From: Coffea arabica
Lineage: Eukaryota > Streptophyta > Magnoliopsida > Gentianales > Rubiaceae
Assembly: GCF_036785885.1 (NCBI RefSeq)
Contig: NC_092316.1
Coordinates: forward strand, 48,307,001-48,371,000
DNA: 64,000 bases
Reading direction: 5' to 3'
Made by a program: the position numbers and the translations under genes. Shown piece after piece: positions 22,751-34,362 of this stretch. Under the pieces are notes generated by a model, which saw only the letters and a list, made by a program, of their open reading frames with translations, did no database searches and was not told the origin of the DNA. The stretch's first letter is position 1, and every line of letters begins with the position of its first letter.

Positions 22751-25700
22751 TCAGGCATTACCAACATTCAACTGCGCCCGTTTAGGTACTTGCAGGTTTG
22801 CGAAGCTGTCCGGAAACTTTGAGTTCTCCGCTGAGGTACACAATCGAGCTGTGTACAGCACTCGATACTTGCCAACATTTTCCTATCAGCACAAGAGGTA
22901 GGAATTGGCATAGTTGAGTGCCGAGGTAACAAGCATTAAATCAATTTCAGATGGATTGTAGGGAGAAAAGGGATATCAATTGTAATACCTCTGTAAGCCG
23001 AACAGCCAACCTTCCGCTCCAATGCTCTAGGAATGTCATAACGAAAACACCACTGTCACACCTGGTCACGTTGTCTTCTCATTAGTCAGTTATGGTATAT
23101 ATGTTGGACAAAAAACTTAGTACACGCTCTAACAATAATGATGGGAGAAGTCAAACTATTTACACTTTGTTGGGTGAGTGATGAGGGACATCGGCAACAG
23201 AAAATCCGAAACTGGAGAAGTCAATTTCCTTGCCAAACTTTGCCGCCACGACCAAACCCAGTGAACGTTTCTATATCACCAAAGATTATGTAAAACTGAT
23301 TACAATCCACTAATGTGTCACTGTCATGTCGTGTAATGCATTTAGCAATTTGTCCAACATACCAGTCGATTCAGTACACTAATGTCTTTGCTCTTTGCTT
23401 GACTGCTATCAGGGTCTAGCACGTGCACTTCTTTCTCTGAGACACCAAAGCTGTAGACAAACCAAGACCCCTCTATGCATACTGGCACAAGTATCTGCGC
23501 CAAATGAGGTATGAAAAAGATCAGACAGGTCATTCTACATAACCAAGTATGACTATGTTTTGAATGTTTAACAGTCACATAAGAAGTTTTGGATTAAAAC
23601 TGATAATTGCATACCCAATCACAATTTGCAGGATCAACCCCCGTATTGTTATTGCGAACCTTGAAGAGCTTTAGAAGCTTAGCAAATAAGCTGGCATCAG
23701 AGAGCTTGTCGAATTTTCCCATTTTTAAAATTCTTTCCTGCAACCAATAACATAGCCGAGTGAAAGGTGCATAGAAGACATTAATAATGGTACGTTGGAT
23801 CGTAATACCAATTCAGATATGATGATGAGCATCTTTAACACAACTGTAGGATGCAGTCCAAATTTCAAACTCACAACTGCAACAGGTTCTACGATGTAGC
23901 GTTCAAGCTTCCTAATTTTGGCAGTTCTTCCACCCCAATTCATGAGACGGGCAAACATATCAATCACCTAATCAATGGCAAATGGTGATCAAAACATATA
24001 ATTGAGTGTTACTTGGGTGAGTTTACGTATGACTATTCCAATCAATAGATACATAATCAAACTTTTTGACTAAAAGTAATGAACTACTGACCCGATTAGA
24101 CACATGCATGCCATTTTTCATTGTCTTCAAGTCAAGCCGAGTCAGCGAAAATTGATACATTTGAACAAGTATGTCCCTATCACATCCAGGACACAATTAA
24201 ACGATTTACTAATAATTATTACTCCTACTCCAAAACACGAAAATCTGGCTAATGTATATGAACTCCAATCTCATCCATATTCAATCTGTTTTTCTATGCC
24301 ATCTTCTTATGAACCACACGCGTACTTATTGTAGTGAATGGATCACAAGATCGAATTAATAGTTTTGTCAAGAATCTTACTTGGGATTTTGGTCCGGATC
24401 CCATGCATATGCAGCCACATTTTTTTCGTATAGGCTAACTGTCACAGGTGCTGGTAGAATGAACTCTGCTGACCGCAGAACAGTGCTCTTCTTTATTGCA
24501 TGTGTAGACTTGTGCTTCACCTCAACGTCAAGGCCTCCTACAAAAGACAAATAACATGCATTTCATATGACATTCATTTGTTGTCGTCTAACAAATTATA
24601 AGGTATTTTGCTTCATTCTTCAGACACAATGCAATTAGCAGTCATCAAACAGCAATCGATTATTTTTCAAATGCAATGTAACTGTCCTAAGAACTATTTG
24701 TACAACTCTTCAAACACACTGTAACTAACACTTTTCAAACAGTTGTGATAAATTTTCAAACACACTAACTTCTCAATAACTAATTTGTAACAGACTTCAA
24801 TCACACCATAACAGTATGCTAAACTAACTGTTTCTAAGAGTTTTCAAATGCACTTTGACCAATAAATAAGTGAGTATCAACCTACAAACACACATTTAAA
24901 CAGCAATCATTTAATATGGAGTTATGTTTGAATTTTGGAAACTGTAACTTATCTATTAATTATAATGACTAACAGTCTCCAATAACATTCAAACACTTCG
25001 TAACTAAAATTCTTCAATTACATCACTTGCATTAATTATGAAATAGCTTTCCGGTAACTATTGTACAATAATGTAAAATAAATTCCGTGACTAACGATCC
25101 GCGAATATGGAGTTGTGTATTCAATAGAGCAAACTGTAACTTTCAGGTTACTATTTCGTGACAAACTTCAAGCACACTGTAAACATTCTTCAAACATACT
25201 AATTTTTAATCTATAAGTTTCCACATTTTTTGGTAACAATTTTTAAACACACTGTAGCTTTTCAATAACTATTTTATAACATTTTTCCACTGCAATGTAA
25301 CTAACATTTTTTTGAAACACACTAACTTCTTAACATGAATAAAGTCATACTTTCATAATATGCCTAATTACGTTTGTTACATCAACTTCATATGTGTTTC
25401 ATATCGGACAGGGTATGACAGTATGCTTAACAAGTTTTCGATGATGACAAGCCAGAGTTCAGACCCGTGTACGTAGCATCATGATGGTATAAACACAGTT
25501 ACCGTATATGATAATAGATGTTACAGTCATACTACATGAATTACAACCTTATGAATAATAACAGTATACCAACCTTTCCGCTTTCGACCATATGATCGCA
25601 ACTTTCGTGGCATTTCTTGCTCAAGCAGATGTGACGTCGATGCACTGGCGTGCAAAGGTGGTTGCACCGTACATTGACCCTCTTCGGCAGGTTCTATGAC

Positions 25701-28636
25701 GTTTGACCTGTATTGCTCCTGCTCTTGCTCTTGAAGCTGTATAATGCTTCCTTGCGCAGTTGTTGTCATGGTGGTCCCTTGTTCCAATCCGCGACTGATG
25801 TTATCTGGTACGACTGATGAGGTAGGAATTGGATTCTCCATGTCCATTACATCTTCATTCAGCTCTGTATCTTGGATACTTTCAATATTTGTCCTCGTAT
25901 TGACATCGTCTTTCTCGGCCTGTGCTGCATTATGCTCGTCTTCATCAGACCCTTCCGCATCAATTTCTTCAGCATCATCATCCTCGTCGCCTGCCCCTTC
26001 TTCGGCAGATTGAAATTCCGGCTCTTCTTCGGTATCAGGACTCTTGTGCATTGTATAGTCCTCCTGTACAGGTTTTTTTCCTTTGTCCAATGCTTCAGTC
26101 CTAAAAGTGGAAGCTTTTGCTCTCGGCTGAGAGGAGAGGATTTCTGCAATCTTCAATATCCTTCGTTGGCTACTAACAGCAATGTTATACAGCTCATTTA
26201 GCTCAGCCTGCAGTTAGATGATGAAATTATGAATCCATAAATGAGCCACATGCTCTCAACAATTTCATACAATACAGGCATATACAATAGTACATTTACG
26301 CAAAGGTTCTTAATTTAACATTTGAATTGCGGCCATAGGTTCTATAACTGTAACTTATATACTAAAAAATAAAATGGTCACCCGGGATCATTGAAACTTC
26401 ATACATTTATAACATGATTGGCCAAGAGATCACTATATTTCTGTATTTCCATTCATGTGACTTAATTTTTAATAACTCTCTAGACAGGGATGTAATATTG
26501 GGATTGGTATCACATATTAACATGATACTACAACATGAATGAAGTTGATAGGCCTATCAATAACCAATAACGTTGCTTAAAATATGCAGTAATTACGTCT
26601 AATCAAACAACAAATTTCATTAAATCATGGAACAGACCCACTTACACCGATATCGGCGTGCCCGCTGTTCATCAGCATTCCTACCAAATCAGGGGTAGTT
26701 CAGTACTCTGCCCATCATATTCATTATCTTCCGGATCATATTGTCCAATCTTTAACAACAAATTAAACCAACCATTTCAATAGAAAAGCCACGCAATACA
26801 TAGACCACTACCTTTTATATGAAATGAGATCAATAATATATAACATTTTACCAGTTTTCCTTTTCCATAAGCTCCAAGATTTTTAATCTCAAGTGCATCC
26901 CTTTCAGAGATCAGAGCATCTGTCCATGCCTTAGCTCGCGGAGTAGTCCTCGACACTTTATGCTTCAGTATTTGTACCCGATCAAGATAATGAATCTGCA
27001 ATACAATACAGTAATTAATTCAACTGTAGATAAACTTGACCACACTGTTAAAACATCATCGTAGATGCATTCATTTGAGCATAATCTAATCAATCCATCG
27101 CACTGAATTTGATAAAATGTGGAAATACAGACAGTAGTTATGAAGGCACGCAAAACTAATTGACTCTCTGGTGCACTGTGTAACAATTAGAGCATATTTT
27201 CGTCATGACTACAACTATCTAATCTTACCAGCAGAACGAAGATACAACCGCCAACGTATTGGTGCTGCTTTTCATTTTTCTTTTGCACCTCTAGCACCTT
27301 ATTGCATAGTACGATCCTCACATACTCAGCCCAGTTCAATCTGGCTACCCTATCAACCAATTGCGTACAGTTCCAAACCTTTATTTTGTGCTCGGCTCTA
27401 GTGGTTGGAGCCAGTAGACATCCACAAGAAAATACCACGAATAGTCTTAAGAATTCTTCCCCTGCATTCATGGCTACCAATTCATTTGGGAGCTCATTCC
27501 ATTTGTATGTCCTACGACTTGGTCCAGTTCCCCCAACCTCGGTTGTATCGGTGTCTTCAACTGGAACGGGACCTTCGTTCGGGATCCTCAGGATTAAACT
27601 GATATCCTTTGACGTTAAAGGTAGCACACCATCTCCATGTACATTTAAACTGCTCAATATCGGATTAAAGTTGTCAACAGCCCTCCAAAGTTATGCCACT
27701 AGGAATCCACTGACACTGTATGTCTAGCAGCCCTCCAAATCTTATGTCTCTAATCTGCTGCTTCTTAGTTTCATCGATTCGTGAAACTAAACTTGACATC
27801 TGCTTTGGCGAGCATCGGATAGTGTACTTCTGATTCTACACCATTTTTTAGATATATGCATTAGACTAATATAAGTCTCATTAAATGTTTGATGAATCAT
27901 GCCGTATATTTACCTTGATTTGAACCCGTGCTTTTCGCAATATCGGCTTTCCTAGACGTTCCATTTCTTTCTCATACTCTTCTTTCTCTTTCAAATATTC
28001 CTCCTTTCGCTTCCTCATTTCTTCCTCCCTCAACTTATTATATGCTGCCCGGGCAATGTCATTGTACTGCATTGAATAAATAAATTCAAAAACCACGTTA
28101 GACTAAACACAAAATAATTGCTCGTTTCACTATTTTTCCCTTAGGCACCCCATCAGTTCAATGATTCTTCAGTTTATTTTACTAGGACAGCATACCTCGG
28201 TCAGCTTAACACCCTTCGCCGAAATCGTGTGTTGATACTCTTTCCTGTCCACATTCAAAACTCCAAAGTTATATGTGCTATTTAGTACCATTATTTTTCC
28301 CTCATATTCAATAATCTTACCTGAACTTCATCCATGGATTCAATGGTGGGACTGGTTCTGCGACCTCGCTTGTTCCCGCTGTAATCAGTTCTTCCTCCCC
28401 ACCTAAACGATCATTCCTTTTACTGCTTCTTTTCCTTCCCATCCTGCCCCTGAACAGTCAACATTGTAATGCTGAATAATGATGCCAAGTCTAACCTGCC
28501 AAGACCTTACGCAAGCACTGGCCACTTACCTATTCGATGAAGTGGGTGCTGCACCGTGTTCTGTACCACCACTTGTTTCGGCGAGATCTTCTCTGTCTGC
28601 TTCCTGAAGTGTGCTTCCTGCTCGCGTTCTTGCCAT
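22751..28636 (-). pseudogene. Ulp1/C48-like gene of MULE-2, active-site residues replaced, two frameshifts
   Basis: Sixteen exons with GT-AG introns: 28636-28530, 28449-28321, 28244-28196, 28066-27914, 27835-27229, 26995-26852, 26749-26646, 26207-25574, 24537-24381, 24176-24092, 23967-23875, 23737-23615, 23494-23363, 23270-23164, 23061-22989 and 22882-22751, about 943 codons. N-terminus basic, then a charged helix (REEEMRKRKEEYLKEKEEYE), a conserved middle (DRVQILKHKVSRTTPRAKAW), an acidic linker (about 25574-26207) and the C48 core. Phases agree throughout except for one extra base near 27680-27690 and one missing C at 26691-26694. Against MULE-1, catalytic His is Ser (IEGSWFVYSF), the upstream Gln pair is His-His (VPHHSP) and nucleophile Cys is Ser (CDSGVFVM); only Asp (VLDPD) remains. 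Family role would be SUMO cleavage; this copy cannot be a protease. It may be a scaffold or SUMO-binding relic, or just decaying. Confidence 0.85.
24610..25345 (-). repeat. Degenerate relatives of the 134-bp monomer
   Basis: An intron of the Ulp1-like gene contains loosely repeated words of the downstream array (CAAACACACTGTAACTAAC, AACTATTTTGTAAC, ATGGAGTTNTGT) at irregular spacing. It looks like an older, diverged array. It lies upstream of the exon whose copy at 20558 adjoins the regular array, so exon fragment and array may have been duplicated together. Confidence 0.6.
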
Positions 28637-29519
28637 TGTAAACTAATGTTTTTAACAAACATATTGCACTTCAGTTCCAAAATTTTTTTTCCAGCCACAG
28701 TCATAACATATCATGAAGTACTGCTAAACATAATATATGAGCATCAAATATTAGTCACGCTAGTTATAGTACAACCTGTAACAATTTTTCTCACACTCAG
28801 TAACTCATTCTTCACAGTTTGTTATTTATTCCAACTGCCACTAATCTACATAATCTGTTGTTCTACCTATCAGATTGTACTTCATCCATCAATTTCTTCT
28901 TCTATTTATTATGCTACTGTACAATACCAATGCAGTAGAATAAGGGGTCATCCAAATTTATAGTATTTTCATGAAAGTCTATAGACCAGTTCTATTATTG
29001 TAACTTCTGATCTATTACGTGTAACAACTATCAAAGATGATGTCCAACCACAACCATTATTGTACAAGTAATCTTCCTTTTCACAATTTGTTTGTCTCAA
29101 TACCAAATTTTCTGGTTAATTATCCCTCATTTAGTCATTTCATAATCTATTCCCCTGCCTATCAAGTTCAATTCAATCACATTCTCCTTTATTTATCACC
29201 CTCTTCAACAATATGAATGAAGCAACAAACCCGTTAAACAATTTTACTTCATTGTTCATCCAATTTTACAGTGCACTTCTCCTAGTGTCACTATTAAATG
29301 ACTGCGTGTAATGACTATCCAACATGATGTGCACCTACAATAACTAGTAAGATTCTTAATCGTTATTCCACACTAACTATGCTAAACCTCATGATTTGTT
29401 ATTCCGTCTGTCTCACATTGCCAACTTATAACCTACTCTCGTACTCATTCACTTCCAACCTAGAAACTTGTCTCTCTTTATGCAAGTAAACCAATAACCT
29501 GTAACATCAATGTAAAAGA
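28637..29519. other. Upstream region of the MULE-2 Ulp1-like gene
   Basis: AT-rich sequence upstream of the proposed start at 28636. It presumably contains promoter and possibly non-coding 5' exon. No clear TATA box or coding sequence recognised. Confidence 0.35.
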
Positions 29520-30040
29520 AAATATGAGAAGCACAACTGAGTACAAAACATTAAAACTCTGTTATTTCTCTGTACCTGTTAAACCACAACATGTAACAAT
29601 TATCCAACACTATGTTAATGCACACGGCCTAATACAATAAACTTACACCAATCAAGACACAAATACGACATCTCAATTTCAAAATAACATTTTCATTAGC
29701 AAGTATGAGACGCACAACTCAGTACAAAACATTTGAACTCTATTATTTCTATGTACCTATCCAACCACAACATGTAACAATTATCCAACACTGTGTTCCT
29801 GCACATGAACTAATACAATAAACTTACACCATTCAAGACCCAAATACGACATCTCAATTTCAAAATAGCATTTTCATTAGCAAATATGAGACGCACAACT
29901 CAGTACAAAACATTTGAACTCTATTATTTCTATGTACCTGTTCAACCACAACATGTAACAATTATCCAACACTGTGTTCGTGCACACGAACTAATACAAT
30001 AAACTTACACCGTTCAAGACCCAAAAACGCCATCCCAATT
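29520..30040 (+). repeat. 181-bp tandem repeat, nearly three copies
   Basis: The anchor CATGTAACAATTATCCAACA occurs with its G at 29593, 29774 and 29955, a period of exactly 181 bp. Copies two and three are nearly identical; copy one is slightly diverged. Non-coding, upstream of the Ulp1-like gene and about 0.8 kb from the right end of MULE-2. Confidence 0.9.
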
Positions 30041-30811
30041 TCATGATAACATTTTTTCAATTATAATCTGCATCCATTTTTTCAATACTAACTATCGAAC
30101 CCATGCACACATTTTCTCAAGCAGTTGTGCCGTACGATTTCCCCCTTCTTTCCCACTCTCACTCTGTCATGCTAAAAAACTAACTCATAATACTCCTATC
30201 ATGCTGCACTTACTCATTACTATACACAAAATTGTGCTCACGTGATATCCCTCTAAGCGATCATCCTACTGTACGCCAACAACATCCACAAGTAAGGTCC
30301 TTCAACAAGCATGTCAAATCACACATGTTACTGCATCATCGTAGGCCTCAAAAAAATTTGAATACCTGACTGATTTTTGGTCGTTCACTACTCCCGCGCC
30401 TACGATCTTCCGCTCTTCAACCTTGGGTTCACGTTTCTTCTTCTTATAATAAATCCGAATCACCAGAAATTTGTCCACCACTCCACCACTTCTTGCTTCT
30501 CCTTGCTATTTTTTCAGTATCCAATGTTGCACTTCCACAGCTTTTCGCAATGTCACGCCGGAGAGTGTTGCCAATCTCGTATTTTCCCCTCTTATTTCTC
30601 CCTTCGTGGCTTTTCGCATGCAACTGCTTCGTCTGGTTTGGGTGGGAGTCTAAGTGCGGCTTTTCATTTTCAACCTTTCGGTTTGGGCGGGACTTTGCTT
30701 ACTAGTGGTCATAACGTTCCGTTTCTTGCCGTTACGGTCAGCAGAGCATAACCATTTTTTTTACTGTCTCACTTAATAAAACGACGTCGTTTTGGGCCAA
30801 ACTGAAGCCTT
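30041..30811. other. Right subterminal region of MULE-2
   Basis: Pyrimidine-rich sequence between the 181-bp array and the terminal repeat. An ORF at 30377-30751 has low-complexity composition and no recognisable domain, so I do not call it a gene. A perfect palindrome, AAAACGACGTCGTTTT, lies at 30778-30793. Confidence 0.45.
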
Positions 30812-30900
30812 TTGACGTGGTTTATTTCTGGCCTTACCTTTGTTTCTGTGAGGGGACCGTTCAGGAGCGGTCCTCAGAGGACCGCTCCTGCCCCGTATCC
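30812..30900 (-). repeat. Right terminal inverted repeat of MULE-2
   Basis: Inverted partner of 8823-8913. The internal hairpin lies at 30862-30890 and here has perfect arms. Just inside the repeat is a perfect 16-bp palindrome, AAAACGACGTCGTTTT (30778-30793), with no counterpart at the left end. Confidence 0.95.
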
Positions 30901-30909
30901 AAAATGCCG
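30901..30909. repeat. Target-site duplication, right of MULE-2
   Basis: AAAATGCCG, identical to 8814-8822. Confidence 0.95.
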
Positions 30910-31118
30910 ATGTATAGAGCATGATTGACAGGAATATGATGCACGTTCTTGTTAAAGTTGCTGTCACGACACTTTGTGATAGCTCATTAGTTTCTTTTCC
31001 CAGCCCTTGTGAAGATTAGTATCTCAAAAGATTGGTTCAAGTCACTGCTGTAGTTTGAACTTTTCAAGAGATGACAATCCGTATACTTTCTTATTAGTGA
31101 TTTATGTTTGCGATGATT

Positions 31119-32010
31119 TTAGAAACCTTCTCTGAAGTTCTTATAATATTACTTAGCTTCTTGAGATTTTTAAAATCTCACTTGCCTTCCCTATTAGCTT
31201 GACAAGACTATGTATCCTATCAAAAGGTCACAAATTGATAATATTACCCCTGATTTTAATAGCTATTTAACCAAAAAAATAAAATAAAAATTTAAACCAA
31301 AATATGTAGATTGGAAAAATAAATTGATAGTTAATAACAGTCCATGTTCTTTTATATTGAGGTCATGGTGGGACAATATAGAGCGTGGGTAAATTGAATC
31401 TAGTTAAAGTTAATCACTTAGAAGAATTTTGGTAAGTAATTGGCACATTGAAAAATTTCGTGGACAGTTTTAAGGAAGTCAAGAAATTTTTTTAGGAAAT
31501 ATATTTTAACATGTGATCTCGTTTCAAGTTGTACAAAAAATTAAAATAATCTCTTCATATATGTGAATATTTCAAGGTGTAAATTTTACTTTTGTTCCAA
31601 TCAACAAAAATAAATAGTTTTAAGTCAAGAAATTTACACCTTCTAAAAATTTAACCTTATTTCATTTTTTAAATTAAATCTTACATATACTAATAATGCA
31701 TATAATACCATGGTTGGATAAAATTTGAATTTGAATTTTAAAATTAGATGAGTTGTTGTACATCAAATGATGATGGTGTATATACTGTCAGTGTATAAAA
31801 TATTAACATTATTTTTTGTTGTTGCTGTAAACTTTATAAGTAAGATAACATAAAGGTATTACACTATTATTGGAATAAAAGTTTTTTATCTTTCTTGTAT
31901 TTCCACTAAAAGGGTAAAATGTTACAAGAAGTGCCAATTCAAGAGAGGTAAGTGAGATTTTAAAAACTTTAGTGGAGCCTTGATGGATTTCAACTAGTAA
32001 GCTAATAGAG
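31119..32010. repeat. Candidate degenerate long-TIR element
   Basis: Left part (about 31119-31205, with TTTTTAAAATCTCACTTGCC) and right part (about 31925-32010, reverse complement TTTTTAAAATCTCACTTACC) are diverged inverted copies. The two sides also share TATTAGCTT. The interior is AT-rich and non-coding. No clear target duplication found. Confidence 0.4.
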
Positions 32011-32047
32011 TTTATGACGTTGTTTTGCTAATGCTACATGCTTTATT

Positions 32048-32049
<2 letters not shown>

Positions 32050-32110
<61 letters not shown>

Positions 32111-32131
32111 CACACACACACACACATATAT
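32050..32131. repeat. Compound microsatellite (TA)n(GA)n(CA)n
   Basis: About 42 bp of TA repeats, then GA repeats, then CA repeats and a short TA tail. A hypervariable length marker by nature. Confidence 0.95.
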
Positions 32132-32868
32132 AATCATGATGTTTTTTGCCAACTGCTGTGATTACCTCTTCCAAATCATGGAACCAAAATCGAACAGAAT
32201 TTGCTTTGGCATGGTTAAGATATGGTGTTGTTTTGTTACCCTTTGCCCACTTTGGCCGGTAGAGAACGTTTGTCTCTTTGCCTAGTTGGGTACATGAATA
32301 ACTGGAATTAGAGCATGAATTTTTAAATTTGACAACTATAACTGCTCAAAAAAAGAAAAAATGACAACTATGGTGAGAGCGGGGTTTTCTGCGGGGGCCT
32401 ATTTTGAAAGCAATTTGAGTTTCTTTCTTGCATGATGGAACATGTGACGGGGAATTCTATTTCAACATTGATAGATTTTGGATCTTATGGAAAAAAAAAA
32501 AAATCAGCCCCAAATTGACATTTTCAGCAAAAACAAAATTGAAACTCAAAAGGTCTTAAGCCAACGTGAACAGGACCGATGGCTAACCGTGCAAGTTCTA
32601 TGTGTTCAAAGGCAACGGAAGTTATTACAGGCTAGTATTAGTTTCAAACCTTCATTTTAAAAATACGGATTTCAATTTGAAGCATAATGATTATATACAG
32701 ACTATCCTTGTCATAATGAATGATAGAATTAGGAAAATTAATCAGACACACAGGACAACAAGGCTTTTGGTTTGGATTTTAGCAAATTTACCTCTTAGGC
32801 TCTCCTTACCAATAAATAGTACATAAACCACTCTGTTCTATTACTCCAATAAAACATACGAATATGAT

Positions 32869-33011
32869 TTTTATACACTGTCGGTGTATAATTTTTCTTA
32901 CACTAGTTCATGATACATAATATGAATTTAAATTTGAAATTCAAATCATGTACATGCAGTATGCATTCATGATTGCTAGTATTAAAAAAGCACTACATTG
33001 TCAGTGCATAA
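32869..33011. mobile_element. Small MITE-like inverted repeat
   Basis: About 143 bp whose ends are inverted copies with several mismatches: TTTTTATACACTGTCGGTGT at the left and, on the other strand, TTTTTATGCACTGACAATGT at the right. The core GTCAGTGTAT also appears near 31790, so it is probably a dispersed family. No duplication confirmed. Confidence 0.4.
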
Positions 33012-33097
33012 AAAGAAAAAAAAATTCATTTTACTGTTAGCGCTTGAAAAGTTAATCCAAAACATAATGTATTAGAAATCAACAAAAATGTAGGAAT

Positions 33098-33365
33098 TTA
33101 TTTATCTTGTACAAAATTGAGCAGTAAGAAAAATATCCATACTCTAAACTTGTATAGAACTCCTAATAGTACCCAATGAATCCCTGCAAACTTCTTAAAT
33201 TTTTCACTGTTAGGTACTGGCCACTTGATAATGCAATCTAATCTAATATCCATACTGACCCCTTCCTCAGATATACCAAATAGCAAATACTTCACCTTCT
33301 TTAACATAATGCTGATTTTCTTTGAGCATCATGAGTACTTTTTCTTTGAGAACCAATAGCATGTA
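33098..33365 (-). pseudogene. Ty3/gypsy reverse transcriptase scrap
   Basis: Conceptual pieces MMLKENQHYVK and, after a frame change, KVKYLLFGISEEGVSMD and IIKWPVPNSEKFKKFAGIHW match the order and character of the segment after the polymerase palm in Ty3/gypsy reverse transcriptases (LRENQLYxK, then YLGHxxSxEGVxxD, then WPxPxxxKxLxxFLG). Only about 90 residues survive, with a frameshift. No other pol part or LTR is visible nearby. Confidence 0.6.
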
Positions 33366-33778
33366 ATCCTTCACTTGAGTTCATTCCACATTTATAGCCC
33401 TATAAAACACGTCTAAACTTTTATACGAAAAGTGCATAAAATGTTTTCCATTTTGAAAAGTTCTCTAATCTGGATAGTTATTCTTTTTGGTAAGGTTTCC
33501 GAATTAATAAAACCCAGAAAAAAGAATTCTCTGATTTGGTAGAAATGGGCCCACACCTCTATCGATTGCATTTTACTCTGGCTTGGCCCCACAACCAAGC
33601 ATGATGTTGAAGCTTGCTCCATGTCCACTTGGGCTTCCATAGGAATTTTGGGCTTACCTAGAATAAATGGGATACACTACATTTTCTTTCTATTTTTTGA
33701 GAACAGCTTTCTGAGAAGTCATTTGGGCTTGAGTTAAATACCTTATAAAATTTGGGGTCCTGCACTTTGTAATCGAAT

Positions 33779-34362
33779 TAGGACTTGTTTTCAACCGATT
33801 CTGCACTTAATTTTTGATTTTTTAAAAGGCTATTTTATCGTGTTCTCAACTAATTTAAAAAGCTGATTGTAGATTTTTTGAACTCGAAAAAAACTGAAAA
33901 TCAGAAGTAAGTATTGAGGTGCTTTTGGATTTTGATTCTAGCATACTTTTTTCATATAGCCAAAATTATTCTTCAAATTTCAACATAATTACTAAACGAC
34001 CTAAAGATTGTATAGCATTATATGGTCTTTCTATTTTCTTTTGATTCTCATTGCACTTCCAAATTCATTTCTGTGTCCCTACTCCCTTGTATTTCTCATC
34101 ACCATATAATTTTCATAATAATTATATCAAAAATTATTTAATTAGCACAAAAATTTATTTATATGGCATGTGAGGTTAACGTGGTCATCTTTTTAACAAA
34201 ATCAATTTTTTAACTCTTTTTTAAGACACCTATACATTTATTAAAATAGCCTTTTTAATCGTAAACAAGAACACATGAGTAATTTTAAAAAATCCTATTT
34301 TTAAGAATCAATTTTATAAAATCAACTTTTATAAAATTAGAATCAATTGAGAACAGGCTATT
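33779..34362. repeat. Dispersed repeat with inverted ends
   Basis: Starts TAGGACTTGTTTTCAACCGA and ends with a diverged inverted copy (reverse complement of ...TTGAGAACAGGCTATTAG). The left about 180 bp recurs in inverted orientation at 50940-51122 (GTTGAAAACAAGGCC). Probably an old MITE family; target duplication not identified. Confidence 0.4.

Larger units (their letters stand above)
8823..30900. mobile_element. MULE-2, complete 22-kb Mutator-like element
   Basis: Both ends begin with GGATACGGGGCAGGAGCGGT read inwards, and the element is flanked by the perfect 9-bp direct repeat AAAATGCCG (8814-8822 and 30901-30909). A 9-bp duplication is the Mutator hallmark. Contents: FAR1-like transposase (+, 10748-15131), orphan ORF (-, 16686-16069), GRF zinc-finger/membrane protein (-, 20343-19936) and Ulp1-like gene (-, 28636-22751). 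Non-coding parts carry tandem arrays of 134/402 bp and 181 bp, a 535-bp tandem duplication, and an inserted 1,150-bp MITE. The perfect duplication and the nearly intact transposase imply a fairly recent insertion. Plant MULEs carrying Ulp1-like genes are known; this copy is unusually long and gene-rich. Confidence 0.95.
30910..33097. other. AT-rich intergenic DNA
   Basis: No gene. Contains a candidate long-TIR repeat (31119-32010), a compound microsatellite and a small MITE, listed separately. Confidence 0.5.

Noticed and set aside
25744..26201. Overlapping ORFs on the plus strand
   Set aside because: Antisense of the acidic linker exon of the Ulp1-like gene; Ser/Phe-rich composition mirrors the Asp/Glu codons.
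30377..30751. 124-codon ORF near the right end of MULE-2
   Set aside because: Phe/Ser-rich pyrimidine tract, no motif, overlapping ORFs in other frames on the same strand.
8823..30900. Idea that MULE-2 is nested inside MULE-1
   Set aside because: The sequence right of 30909 shows no continuation of MULE-1 genes or its GTGTAC-rich texture, so nesting is not supported.
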